Shown one piece after another: positions 27,847-36,360 of a stretch of DNA of 64,000 nt (its first letter is position 1; every line of letters starts with the position of its first letter). The stretch is taken from positions 1,767,501-1,831,500 of the forward strand of contig NZ_CP090959.1 in the NCBI RefSeq assembly GCF_024138675.1, in the 5' to 3' direction. The notes under the pieces are model-generated. The model made no database searches. It saw only the letters and a program-made list of their open reading frames with translations, and had not been told where the DNA came from. Made by a program: the position numbers and the translations under genes. This stretch comes from Simiduia sp. 21SJ11W-1 (GTDB lineage: Bacteria; Pseudomonadota; Gammaproteobacteria; Pseudomonadales; Cellvibrionaceae).

Positions 27847-28195
27847 AGCTTCGATTTGAAGACCTTGTTTTTGACATCAGGTGTTAGTTAGTTCGCGGAA
27901 GTCAATTTTAAAATTAATGTTGAAGCGCAGATTTATTGCCTACCTTAAATTTTGTCGCCAAAAATTACTTCGTGGAGTTTGACGACATTTTCACGGTATT
28001 CCCTTGCGATAAAATTAATGTGTAAGCGGTTTTATTTTCTGGATTCCGTAATAACACAGTCGCTATACTCCAGCTATTCACATTAAATGGGACTAATGTT
28101 CTAGCATTCCTTTTTGTGGACAAAACCAGTTAGCAGGGATTTCGTGGTGTGTTTTAAATCACTGCCAGCTTTTCAATAGTTAAAAGGAATTTAGC
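27847..28195. other. AT-rich intergenic stretch
   Basis: I see no gene. It presumably carries the promoter of the secreted-protein gene at 28196, whose ribosome site aaaaggaa is clear. No certain promoter boxes could be picked. Confidence 0.4.
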
Positions 28196-28861
28196 ATGAG
28201 AAATTATAATTTTATTTCAAAGTTATTGTTGTTGTGTGTGATGTTCTGCGCTTCTAGTGCATTTGCGCAAGACGGTGCGGCTACTCCAGCCGCAGCTACT
28301 CTGGCTGCTGGCGAGGTGGACGAAGCAGACAAAGGAAGTGGTGTCGATAAGCAAGGTTTGAATGTTGAACAGTGGGGGTTGGCGTTAGGGGTCGCCGTCG
28401 AGGGATATTCTAAAGATTACGTGAAAAGTGCCGGAATATATGGCACAGATAAAATTGTAGTTGTCGATGAGAGTTTTAGTACGGACACTACGATATGGGC
28501 AGTTGGTAATTGGACTGTAGATACATGTTTTAGTGACTGGCGAAAATGGGTGGTTCCATGCAGCACGTGGGTTAAGCCAGGGATTTTCTTTGGGCTTAAG
28601 CTAGGTGGTCAGGATGGGGCTGCGTTAGAGGGCATGGCATTAGGACTTCAATGGTCATTTTTGCAGAATGTTTCGTCAAATAAAAATGATGGTAAGAAAC
28701 CTTCCTGGAATTTGGGTGTTGGTTTAGTGCAGCATGAGACACAGAGTCTTGCTAATGGAATTGTTGATGGTGCTGCTTTACCGGGCCATTTTCAGCAAAT
28801 TCAGTATAAAAAGGGCTCTGATACTGGGTTCGTAATTATGCTGTCTAAAAACATCTACTAA
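28196..28861 (+). CDS. Secreted protein of unknown function
   Basis: The product has 221 residues. A signal peptide (KLLLLCVMFCASSAFAQ, cleavage after AFA at about 24) is followed by an Ala-rich linker and a domain rich in alternating glycine and aromatic residues (GIFFGLKLGGQDGAALEGMALGLQWSFLQNV, WNLGVGLVQHE), suggesting beta-strands as in outer-membrane or periplasmic proteins. Two Cys (CFSDWRKWVVPC) may form a disulfide. No family recognised. GC content is lower than in the core genes. Confidence 0.7.
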   Translation: MRNYNFISKLLLLCVMFCASSAFAQDGAATPAAATLAAGEVDEADKGSGVDKQGLNVEQWGLALGVAVEGYSKDYVKSAGIYGTDKIVVVDESFSTDTTIWAVGNWTVDTCFSDWRKWVVPCSTWVKPGIFFGLKLGGQDGAALEGMALGLQWSFLQNVSSNKNDGKKPSWNLGVGLVQHETQSLANGIVDGAALPGHFQQIQYKKGSDTGFVIMLSKNIY

Positions 28862-29059
28862 GCCAATCTTAGAATTCTTCGTTGTTTAAAGGCGCACCAG
28901 ATAGTAATTACGAAGTCAGGAGTGAATGTACTTACTATCTGGTGATTCCCAATTAGTTAGTTCGGTAGTGCCAATTGGGCAGCACTGTGTAGGTTTGACA
29001 GGGCCATTGACATACAATGCAGTGATATTGACCCATCGTCTTTGGAGTGCTTGCTAGGA

Positions 29060-29593
29060 ATGGATTCTCCCCCCCTCGTCTTACGTCGACTCTCACTTGT
29101 CTTCATGCTGGTCTTCTCCTTGTTCACAATCGCGTGTGCAGAGCGAGAAGATTTTGCTACGTACGCCCATAAAGGCTTCTCGGTCGAATATCCTACGTCT
29201 TGGAAGTTCAAGAGGGATCAGGACTTTTCCTTAGATGGTAGCCGAGAGGTTATTTTTGACCTTGGCGAAGTTTCTTTCGTCGCATTTTACTTTAACGACC
29301 GTCTGACCTTTAGTGAATTCACTAAGCAGTATATTGATAATGTCTATCTCAAAGATGCAACGGGGTCTGCTAAATTAATCAGTCAGACCCCTTTCGACGT
29401 TGCTGGTCGAAAGGGATTGGATTTCCAAGTAACGGCTAAATTTATAGGCACCTTGAATACTCGAGTTATAACCGTTGACGTTTCACAGAATGGCGAGTCG
29501 GTTTTTTTGGTGGCCGCTACGGCTGATGAGGATGGGCTGGATATTCAGCCTTTGCTAAAGCATGTGGTTTCGTCAATTCGGATAGATAAGTAG
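29060..29593 (+). CDS. Putative lipoprotein with PsbP/DUF1795-like domain
   Basis: The product has about 177 residues from ATG 29060. The N-terminus LSLVFMLVFSLFTIAC ends in a lipobox (TIAC), predicting an acylated envelope lipoprotein. The rest starts YAHKGFSVEYPTSWKF and ends VSSIRI, a pattern of the PsbP-like/DUF1795 fold seen in many small lipoproteins. It is 14 bp upstream of the next gene and surely co-transcribed with it. Function unknown. Confidence 0.65.
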   Translation: MDSPPLVLRRLSLVFMLVFSLFTIACAEREDFATYAHKGFSVEYPTSWKFKRDQDFSLDGSREVIFDLGEVSFVAFYFNDRLTFSEFTKQYIDNVYLKDATGSAKLISQTPFDVAGRKGLDFQVTAKFIGTLNTRVITVDVSQNGESVFLVAATADEDGLDIQPLLKHVVSSIRIDK

Positions 29594-29607
29594 ATCAAGG
29601 AGGATTT

Positions 29608-30711
29608 ATGAGTGAATACAGCGGTGAATTAATCAGCGAGCTAGGTGTGGCTAGGTATCTTCAAGGTCGTGAAGCAATGTCCACCTCTAATATTAGTTTC
29701 TTTGATCGCAAAGATACCCTCGAAAGAAGGTGGCAAGACTGCAATTTTGGCTGCCATACACCGGCCTACCGTATGCTTAAGAAGCCTGCTTCATGGAATG
29801 ACGTTTTATTGGAGTTAGACAAGATCAGTCCAGCCGTCGCAGGCCTTGTAGATGGCATTAAATATGAGGCCGTCGATCAGCCTGCAAAAATTGCTGCAGG
29901 GCTAGATCGCACTGCTGAGGGTTTACACCTAAAAGGCGCCGACAAATTTGCTTTGGTGGGTGACGAGAACTGGGCCGCTTATGAGTTGCTAACGTCCACG
30001 TTTACTGCGTTGGTAGAGTTTGATCTGGATGTGTTTGATAACCCAATCATGAAGTCTGTGCTTGTTATCGTAAATGACTACATTTCGGTGTTGCCAGAAT
30101 GGGTGCTGATTGAAGTGCAAAAAAGTGGATTGTTTACGGATACCGGAAGCGTAGATTCCGTTACGTTGTTGAAGGCTAGTGGCTTGTTACTAGAAGGTGC
30201 TATCTCTGATGATGATCTCAAGCAGGCTAGAGACTTCGTCTCTGGTAAAGCTCAGCGAATACTGGGTAAGCAAGCAGGTAAAAAGATTGCCCGCAAGCTT
30301 GCAGCCACCATTGCACTGGCATTGGCAACAAAAATCACCAAGCAATTATTGAGCGATAGTGGTAGAAATTTACAGCTTAAGCGAAAGTTAGCCCGTTTGC
30401 GGAGCACGGCTAAAAAGGCTGGTGGTGGGCTAGGGGGCGCGTTAGTGACGCTGTTGAAGTCTCAGGGCCTACTAGGCATTGCTGCAAAGCACAGTAGAGA
30501 ATTGAAACAGAAGTGCCCGAAAACCTGGCATACCTTGCGCTACAGGCTTCAAGGCTGCGATATGGTGTACTTTCTAATTCACCCATTGCTGAGTGAATAC
30601 GTAGACAGGCTTAGCCTTCTGGAGCATCAACCGGCTGAATTCTTGAAGGTCATGCGTGCGTTAATCGAGGCTCGCCACACGCGCGAAGTGTTTTATCCTG
30701 GATCGCTCTAG
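29608..30711 (+). CDS. Orphan helical protein coupled to the lipoprotein gene
   Basis: The product has 367 residues and no signal peptide. It starts behind a strong aaggagg site. It is mostly helical: an N-terminal globular part (about 1-190), a Lys/Ala-rich segment AGKKIARKLAATIALALATKITKQLL (about 225-250) with a short hydrophobic core, then a basic region and a C-terminal part with YFLIHPLLSEYVDRLSLLEHQP. I recognise no family. The hydrophobic Ala/Leu stretch flanked by lysines could insert in or contact a membrane. Pairing with a lipoprotein could mean effector and immunity or an envelope complex; both are speculation. Confidence 0.6.
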   Translation: MSEYSGELISELGVARYLQGREAMSTSNISFFDRKDTLERRWQDCNFGCHTPAYRMLKKPASWNDVLLELDKISPAVAGLVDGIKYEAVDQPAKIAAGLDRTAEGLHLKGADKFALVGDENWAAYELLTSTFTALVEFDLDVFDNPIMKSVLVIVNDYISVLPEWVLIEVQKSGLFTDTGSVDSVTLLKASGLLLEGAISDDDLKQARDFVSGKAQRILGKQAGKKIARKLAATIALALATKITKQLLSDSGRNLQLKRKLARLRSTAKKAGGGLGGALVTLLKSQGLLGIAAKHSRELKQKCPKTWHTLRYRLQGCDMVYFLIHPLLSEYVDRLSLLEHQPAEFLKVMRALIEARHTREVFYPGSL

Positions 30712-31129
30712 CGACGGCGCCCTCTGTAGGGTGAGCGGGGCATAGCGTAAACCGCTCAAAATTCACTCCTTCCGACTCCTGCCCGTTCTGGGTAGGAGGT
30801 TGATCAATGAAGCATCGATTTTCGGCTAAGTTGGGCGCCAAGCGGGGATCAGGTCTGTACAAAATTTCATCAATTGCGATATATGCAAGCGGATTGAAAG
30901 TTAGGCTACTTGTTACCTGATCAATCGTAAGAGGCCTAAAGTGTCAACCAAGTGTCAACGCAAAGGTGTAGAAGCCAGGCTAAACGTGGTGCTTTAAATA
31001 CGACTTAAAATCCTCGGTGTTCTCGGTTTATAAACCCCAAGTGGTTATAAAATTAGACCGTTGAGGTTTTTTGGGCTGTATGGCGAGTCTTAAACCCCCT
31101 AACCGCACTTGCGATTAGGGGGCTGATTT
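30712..31129. other. Intergenic stretch at the island's right edge with a possible att remnant
   Basis: No gene seen. GTGTCAAC occurs twice (30941-30948 and 30952-30959, 11-bp spacing). GACTTAAAATC at 31002-31012 equals 11 nt of the tRNA-Leu anticodon arm (23122-23132). Together they could be the right attachment site of the island. A hairpin at 31095-31122 precedes the minus-strand gene's end. Confidence 0.45.
31095..31122. terminator. Strong hairpin, terminator of the coiled-coil protein gene
   Basis: The stem CCCCCTAA/TTAGGGGG is extended by an inner CGCA/TGCG. It lies just beyond the stop codon of the minus-strand gene. On the plus strand the tail CTGATTTTT follows, so it may act in both directions. 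It separates the island from the flagellar region. Confidence 0.65.
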
Positions 31130-32074
31130 TTAATCCAGCAGGGATTTATTAAAAATCGAAAACTCGGCTTTGTACTTGTCGCGGGTGTCGTAAATTACAA
31201 CGAAGGTGTGGCCGTGTTCATCGTCGGGTACTTCAACGGCAAAGGTGCGCGAGCGAATTTTGATGCGTCTTTTACCTTTTTCCAGTTCCACCTCAGCGTA
31301 ATACTGATGGTTGCCCAAGTATTCAAATTCTAGTAGGTCGCCTCTGTCTACGCGCAAGGTAAGGCTTTCGTACCGGCGCCAGCCTTCTTTATCCGCACCT
31401 TTTACGCGTGCGTTTAATTCATCCATCATTTTTTGGGCGTGTAGCTGGCGGGGCGTGGGCGGAACTTCCTCAGCTACAGGCTTTGGTTCTGCGGATTGTG
31501 CAGTGCTGGCCGCTATTTGCGGTTGGGGAACAGCAGGCGCTGGCGTGGCAGTTGTTATGGAAGTGTTCTGTGCGGCGATTATGGCCGCCTGCCGCTGGGC
31601 CTCGGCTTTGGCTTTGGCTTGCGCCTGTGCATCCCGTTGGCGCTGGGCTATAACGCTTGAAAACGCCTTGATTTCTGCTTCTGTGGTTTGCTTTTCTACC
31701 AGCAGCGCTGTGTACTTTTCACGGGCACTGTTTAACCGGCTTTGTCTGCTCTCTAGCGCATTTTTTGCAAGCTCTACTTTTTTGGCGGCCAGGGTCTGCA
31801 GGGTTTGTGCATTGGTGGCGTTGCTGCGGGTTGCCGCATCCAGTTCCGCAGTGGCGCTGCCTAAGTCTGCCAGTGCCTCTTGCAGCTTTTCCTCTGCATC
31901 TACTTGGCGCTGTGCATAGCTTTCAATCCGATTGTTGAGCGTAGTGAGCGCGCTTTCTTTTTTGCTAAGTGCTGTTTGAAGTGCGCTTAGCGACTGCGCA
32001 TTGGCAAGCGAGGGTAGGGCAAGAATGAATACGGCGAGTGCCGCCGATATTTGGGCACTGAATGGCAACTTCAT
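31130..32074 (-). CDS. Periplasmic coiled-coil protein of unknown function
   Basis: The product has 314 residues. The second ATG (32074) is preferred because ggag stands six bases before it. Signal peptide ISAALAVFILALPSLANAQ; a long coiled coil (about 25-165: LSKKESALTTLNNRIESYAQRQVDAEEKLQEALADL...); an Ala/Pro linker; and a C-terminal globular domain of ~110 residues with EFEYLGNHQYYAEVELEKGKRR and TFVVIYDTRDKYKAEF. It sits between the island and flgZ on the same strand as the flgAMNZ genes, but no flagellar link is shown. No family recognised. Confidence 0.7.
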   Translation of the reverse strand: MKLPFSAQISAALAVFILALPSLANAQSLSALQTALSKKESALTTLNNRIESYAQRQVDAEEKLQEALADLGSATAELDAATRSNATNAQTLQTLAAKKVELAKNALESRQSRLNSAREKYTALLVEKQTTEAEIKAFSSVIAQRQRDAQAQAKAKAEAQRQAAIIAAQNTSITTATPAPAVPQPQIAASTAQSAEPKPVAEEVPPTPRQLHAQKMMDELNARVKGADKEGWRRYESLTLRVDRGDLLEFEYLGNHQYYAEVELEKGKRRIKIRSRTFAVEVPDDEHGHTFVVIYDTRDKYKAEFSIFNKSLLD

Positions 32075-32429
32075 GTACATCTCCGCTGCATGGGGTTAAA
32101 GGCCGCGGATTCTACCTTATTGCGCGTTTGCTTGTCAGGTTGGTTGTTTGTGCGCGCGAGTTGGGGTTTTTGGCCATAGATATTGCGCGTGCAACATAAA
32201 TGTCAATAGATGGCTTAAATGAGGGTGAAAAAGCGCGGCGCAGGGCGGGGCCTATTGGTTTAATGCTATGCCATGGCCTTTTTGGCGAGTTTGCCAGTTT
32301 GGGGTTGGGCAAAATGCGGCCACAAATGGCCAGAGCCACAGGTGTACAAAATTGAAGTGTTGCGGGCGTAAGCCACAGGCTTGCGGTACGGTGCTGGGGG
32401 GTTAGGTTCTGGTGGTTAGCTTCTGGTGG
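32075..32429. other. Intergenic stretch between flgZ and the coiled-coil gene
   Basis: Holds a short tandem repeat of period 14 (GTTAGSTTCTGGTG, three copies, 32401-32442) that runs into the last codons and stop of flgZ. The rest shows no gene I can support. Confidence 0.5.
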
Positions 32430-33164
32430 TTAGCTTCTGGGTGTGCTGAGCCTTAGGTGTTGGCGCTGTGTGCGCTGAAGCTGGATTACCCATTGGTTAA
32501 CCTGCTTGGCCTCCGCGGCATTCAGCCTGTAAAAACTGAAGCCGCATCGGTATTTGTCGGTGAATTTGTCGTAACTTGGGTGCTTGGCCATTAATGCCTG
32601 GGTAAACTGGCGGCCATTGGCAACAAACTCGCAGCGTTCAAATACTTCGCCCGGCTCTATGGGCGGGTGAATAAACTTGTCGAACACAACACCCAGGCCC
32701 TCTGCCGATACATCGGTTATCCAGCCTTCCAGAGTCTCACGGCTGCGGCCAGACAGGCTGATGGCCGGCGTCTCGCCGGTGATATTTGCCCTGAAAGCGG
32801 CACGGCGTTGCCGGTGCAGTACTTTACCGGGAAGCGCCATTAGCAGTTTTGCACCTTTGTCATCTGTTTGGATGCGCTGTAACTGGCACTCTCCGCTCAC
32901 TTGCACACCCCCGTATGCCGCACGAAACACCAGAAGGCTTTGCGGGCTTAAGGCGTTTTGTAGGCTAGTATCATTAAGCTGATCGATGGTCAGGGTTTGG
33001 TTTTCAAGGTTTACATCCAGCACCATACTGCTGGCCATCTGCTTTTGGCCAGGCAGGGTGACGGTAATGAGGGCGCGGTGCAGCTCAAGCAGCTTAAGTA
33101 CCCGGTAGATATCCTCAGGTTCCGTAAGCCGCTGGGTTACCCCTTGTTCGTGATCTACCCCCAT
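32430..33164 (-). CDS. flgZ: PilZ flagellar brake protein FlgZ (YcgR-like)
   Basis: The product has 244 residues. It has an N-terminal YcgR-like domain and a C-terminal PilZ domain with RQRRAAFR and DVSAEGLGV, the c-di-GMP binding motifs. It starts 3 bp after flgN and belongs to the flgM-flgN operon, as flgZ does in Pseudomonas. It is expected to bind c-di-GMP and slow or arrest the flagellar motor. The second PilZ gene at 364-1122 is only distantly similar in sequence. Confidence 0.88.
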   Translation of the reverse strand: MGVDHEQGVTQRLTEPEDIYRVLKLLELHRALITVTLPGQKQMASSMVLDVNLENQTLTIDQLNDTSLQNALSPQSLLVFRAAYGGVQVSGECQLQRIQTDDKGAKLLMALPGKVLHRQRRAAFRANITGETPAISLSGRSRETLEGWITDVSAEGLGVVFDKFIHPPIEPGEVFERCEFVANGRQFTQALMAKHPSYDKFTDKYRCGFSFYRLNAAEAKQVNQWVIQLQRTQRQHLRLSTPRS

Positions 33165-33167
33165 GAT

Positions 33168-33644
33168 TCAGGCTTGTGCATAGGTGAGTGCCTGTTTGCC
33201 GGCATTGTGATTGCCTTTGTTGTTGTAAAGGGAGGTATCTGCCGACTGGCCCTTTAGGGCGCCCATCAATCGATTCACTGCCCGCTGGCTGCGGGCCAAC
33301 AGTTTTCCGTTTATTTCGTTTTCGCGCTTACAGGCCAGAATGTTTTCTTCAATGGCGTGCCATTGGTGCAACAGCTTTTCATCGCGACAGCGTGAAAGCA
33401 GTAGCCGCCAATGTTTATCGTCTACAGGTAATTTTTGATCCGTTAGCAGCGCACGGCGCCTGCGGGCCGCTTGGTCGAGGGCAACCAGTTCTTGGCTTTT
33501 CTTTTCGATGATTGAACTTAATGCGCCAAGATTACGTTGGCTTAAGGCATCGGTTTCCTGGCTCAATAACGCCAACAGCTGTGTGGCTGCACGCAGTTCT
33601 TGTTCTATTACTTTGGCAATTTGAAAGGGAAGCGGGGTGGCCAT
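33168..33644 (-). CDS. flgN: FlgN export chaperone for FlgK/FlgL
   Basis: The product has 158 residues and is mostly helical, with the FlgN pattern LLSQETDALSQRNLGALSSIIEKKSQELVAL...N..NGKLLARSQRAVNRLMGAL. FlgN keeps hook-associated proteins FlgK and FlgL soluble before export. Located between flgM and flgZ in the usual order. Confidence 0.88.
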   Translation of the reverse strand: MATPLPFQIAKVIEQELRAATQLLALLSQETDALSQRNLGALSSIIEKKSQELVALDQAARRRRALLTDQKLPVDDKHWRLLLSRCRDEKLLHQWHAIEENILACKRENEINGKLLARSQRAVNRLMGALKGQSADTSLYNNKGNHNAGKQALTYAQA

Positions 33645-33728
33645 AGTGCTTGCTCCATAGGGTGAATAGCCGGGTTCACCTAAAGCAGTTGCAAGCGGCG
33701 TGCCTAATTAGCAGAAAGGGGCGAGGGC

Positions 33729-34031
33729 TTAGAAACCCTCGCTGCTAAGAATTTTGTCGGCTAAGCGATCGGCATTAACGCTGTAGCTGCCATCGGCAAT
33801 GGCGGCCTTTAGCTGCGCCACGCGCTCTTCGTTAACCTCGGGCGCCTGGGCAATGTTTTCCTCAAGCTTTTGCAGGCGCTGTGCTTCTGTGCTCAGTTGC
33901 ACGTTATCGCGCGCCGGTGCTTCGGCCTCTGCAGGAGGTTGGTTTGAGCGTTCTGCACTCTGTTTTTGCAGTGCACGCTGGCTTTGTTGTGTATTCAGGT
34001 TGTTAAGGCCTGTTTTTGGGTCGATAACCAT
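33729..34031 (-). CDS. flgM: Anti-sigma28 factor FlgM
   Basis: The product has 100 residues with a disordered N-terminal half and the C-terminal FliA-binding region VQLSTEAQRLQKLEENIAQAPEVNEERVAQLKAAIADGSYSVNADRLADKIL. It binds FliA until it is exported through the finished hook. A sigma28 promoter 240 bp upstream gives the expected feedback loop. Confidence 0.93.
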   Translation of the reverse strand: MVIDPKTGLNNLNTQQSQRALQKQSAERSNQPPAEAEAPARDNVQLSTEAQRLQKLEENIAQAPEVNEERVAQLKAAIADGSYSVNADRLADKILSSEGF

Positions 34032-34270
34032 AATTACCTCGATCTTTACACCCGTTCAGTTTGTGATGTTTGTGCCTGTGGGCAAGCCCTGTAGGCATTT
34101 CGCTACGCTGTCATCACGCTTGCAGGCCGTGCCTGCGTGTTAAACAAACAGCCTGCCGGCCGGTATTTAACCCGGGTGATTTGGCTGTTTGTCGCCATTT
34201 ATCACCCTGTAAAGCCTTGGCGCTCACGCCCGTATGCCGGCAATCGCACTAAATCTGCTTCTACAGCTGG

Positions 34271-34297
34271 GTATCGGCCGTGGGCTCAGAAACTTTA
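34271..34297 (-). promoter_or_regulatory. sigma28 (FliA) promoter for flgM-flgN-flgZ
   Basis: On the minus strand TAAA-N15-GCCGATAC matches the FliA consensus TAAA/TCAA-N15-GCCGATAA. It would give a leader of about 230 nt before flgM; the 34032-34404 stretch holds no other gene. Confidence 0.75.
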
Positions 34298-34404
34298 ATG
34301 CCAATTTCGCTATTTTTTTAGCCACATCTATGGTCAGTATAGCTTTGTTGCCACGCTATGGCTTAGGCCCCTGGCACCCGCTTGCTGGAGGCTCAAAAGG
34401 CGCC

Positions 34405-35103
34405 CTACATCGGCACTTCTACGCGCCCCTCGGCCACTACTTTGGCGCGCACCTTGCGGTTAGAGCGGTTGTTGCTAACAGGAATTTGCTGGCCCAGGCG
34501 CCCGTTGGCCAGTGCGGTGCCTGTCATCAGTACCTTAAGCCCCCCGGCGGATGCGGCAATTTGCACGCTATCGCCCCTGCGGATCACCATGGGTTCATTT
34601 AACTGATTGATTTTTATAGGAAAGCCTGCCTTAAGTTGCCTTCTGGTTTCTTTGCCAATGGCGGCTTCCGGGGTAAATAGGGCGCCTGAACGTATTTCTG
34701 CCAGGTTAAATGCCTTGAGGGCCACATCGGCCGGTTCTATCACATCGCCCCGGCCGAGGGGGCGGCGGGTAACCACTACCTGCTGCCAGATTTCCGCCTG
34801 GCCCTTAAGGTAAATAGACCAGGGCGCCTGGCTTTCACATTTCACCAAAACCGACAGGTTACCGCCGTTGCTAGGCGGATTGGCGAGATCTAGTGTCAAA
34901 TTTTCGTCGCAGGCTTTGAGCTGCAGGCGGTTGTCTGGCAGATCTATGGTCACATTCACATCTGCGTGCGGGTACTGGCGCTCATAGTGCTTGATCATGG
35001 CTGCCGCTGCGTTATCGGCTACGGGCTGCCATTGCTGCCAGGCAGTGCTGGCGCTGGCGGGCGCAGAGATGAAGGCGATAATAAAAAGCCACTTACACTT
35101 CAT
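34405..35103 (-). CDS. flgA: P-ring assembly chaperone FlgA
   Basis: The product has 232 residues starting MKCKWLFIIAFISAPASAS, a signal peptide. The C-terminal SAF/FlgA domain shows RRPLGRGDVIEPADVALKAFNLAEI, A-IGKETRRQLKAGFPIKINQL and GDSVQIAASAGGLKVLMTG..AN..LGQ. FlgA helps FlgI polymerise into the periplasmic P-ring. Divergent from cheV, upstream of flgM on the same strand as in Pseudomonas. Confidence 0.92.
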   Translation of the reverse strand: MKCKWLFIIAFISAPASASTAWQQWQPVADNAAAAMIKHYERQYPHADVNVTIDLPDNRLQLKACDENLTLDLANPPSNGGNLSVLVKCESQAPWSIYLKGQAEIWQQVVVTRRPLGRGDVIEPADVALKAFNLAEIRSGALFTPEAAIGKETRRQLKAGFPIKINQLNEPMVIRRGDSVQIAASAGGLKVLMTGTALANGRLGQQIPVSNNRSNRKVRAKVVAEGRVEVPM

Positions 35104-35132
35104 GAGGTTTGGCCTATGCTTTGTTCTAGTGC

Positions 35133-35159
35133 TCAAGGTCGGCGGTGACAGGCCGATAC
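35133..35159 (+). promoter_or_regulatory. sigma28 (FliA) promoter for cheV-cheR
   Basis: TCAA-N15-GCCGATAC. It points to cheV, about 180 bp downstream. The Pseudomonas cheVR operon is also FliA-dependent, which supports the call. Confidence 0.7.
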
Positions 35160-35246
35160 AGAGCATGTATTGAAGAGTGATTTGCCGCAGGCTGCATTCA
35201 ATTGCAGCATTAAAACGCGCCAATCAACTCGCTGTATGAGGGTAAA

Positions 35247-35262
35247 TGCAACTTGTATGCCG
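35247..35262 (-). promoter_or_regulatory. Candidate sigma54 promoter for flgA
   Basis: Minus strand CGGCAT-ACAAG-TTGCA has the invariant GG and GC at correct spacing with one departure from TGGCAY-N5-TTGCW. 144 bp upstream of the flgA start. Confidence 0.5.
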
Positions 35263-35337
35263 TAGAGCGAAGCGCCGTAATCTGGGCTATGTTTAAGGCA
35301 GGCAATAGACTCAAGTGCGTTCAGGATGGGGGCCGTA

Positions 35338-36288
35338 ATGGCAGGAGTGTTAGACAGCGTTAACCAGCGTACCCAGCTCGTTGGGCAAAATCGCCTAGAG
35401 CTTCTGCTGTTCAGGCTTGCGGGCAAGCAGCTGTATGGCATTAATGTGTTTAAGGTAAAAGAGGTGCTTCAGTGCCCGCCGCTCAATGCTATCCCCAAGC
35501 GCAACCCGGTTGTGCGGGGCGTTGCCCATATTCGTGGTGGCACTATATCCATCATGGATATGAATCAGGCAACCGGCCACGGTGCATTGACCGACATTCA
35601 AAACTGCTTTGTGATCATCACTGAATACAACCGCTCAACCCAGGGCTTTCTGGTGAAGAAAGTAGAGCGTATTGTGAATATGAACTGGGAAGACATTCAT
35701 CCGCCACCCAGAGGTTCAGGCAAGGAAAACTACCTAACCGCAGTGACGGAAGTGGAAGGGCAGTTGGTTGAAATCATTGATGTGGAGAAAATTCTGGCAG
35801 AGGTTTCGCCAATCAGTGAAGAAATTACCGCAGGTGTCATTGAAGATGGCATTGCCGAGCGGGTGGTGCAAAAGCATGTGCTTATTGCCGACGATTCAAC
35901 CATCGCCAGAAAGCAGATCCAGCGGGTTATTGAGTCTATGGGGCTTAAAACCACCCTGTGTAAAGACGGGCGTGAAGCGCTGGAGTTCTTGAACGATATG
36001 GTGGCCCAGGGCAAGAGCGTTACCGAAGAACTGCTGTTGGTGATTTCCGATATCGAAATGCCAGAAATGGATGGCTATACATTTACTGCAGAGGTGCGCG
36101 CTACACCTGCGTTGAAGGATTTGCACATTATTTTGCATACATCTTTGAGCGGTGTATTTAACCAGGCCATGGTGAAAAAAGTGGGGGCGGATGATTTTCT
36201 TGCAAAATTCCACCCAGATGACTTGGCAAGGCGGGTTAATGAGCGCGTTAAATCCATGTGTGGCGAAAGTATGCTTGACGAGGAGTAA
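35338..36288 (+). CDS. cheV: Chemotaxis protein CheV (CheW-receiver fusion)
   Basis: The product has 316 residues from ATG 35338 (MAGVLDSVNQRTQLVGQN). An N-terminal CheW domain (about 15-160) with VFKVKEVLQ and VRGVAHIRGGTISIMDM is joined to a C-terminal receiver with VLIADDSTIARKQI and the phosphoacceptor Asp in LVISDIEMPEMDG. CheV couples receptors to CheA and may help adaptation. An in-frame ATG 12 bp upstream exists, but the gggggc run before 35338 fits as its ribosome site. Confidence 0.93.
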   Translation: MAGVLDSVNQRTQLVGQNRLELLLFRLAGKQLYGINVFKVKEVLQCPPLNAIPKRNPVVRGVAHIRGGTISIMDMNQATGHGALTDIQNCFVIITEYNRSTQGFLVKKVERIVNMNWEDIHPPPRGSGKENYLTAVTEVEGQLVEIIDVEKILAEVSPISEEITAGVIEDGIAERVVQKHVLIADDSTIARKQIQRVIESMGLKTTLCKDGREALEFLNDMVAQGKSVTEELLLVISDIEMPEMDGYTFTAEVRATPALKDLHIILHTSLSGVFNQAMVKKVGADDFLAKFHPDDLARRVNERVKSMCGESMLDEE

Positions 36289-36360
36289 CAAGTTGGCCTG
36301 GAGGGCTTGTGGTTGCCATTTGACGCCGCACACACTGGCAGTGCACATCAGGGGGGTGCT

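Noticed and set aside
31311-31919. 202-residue plus-strand frame within the coiled-coil gene
   Set aside because: Antisense of the Ala/Gln-rich coiled coil; Cys/Ser-rich artefact.
32112-32339. 75-residue minus-strand frame upstream of the coiled-coil gene
   Set aside because: No ribosome site or family; basic, random-looking composition.
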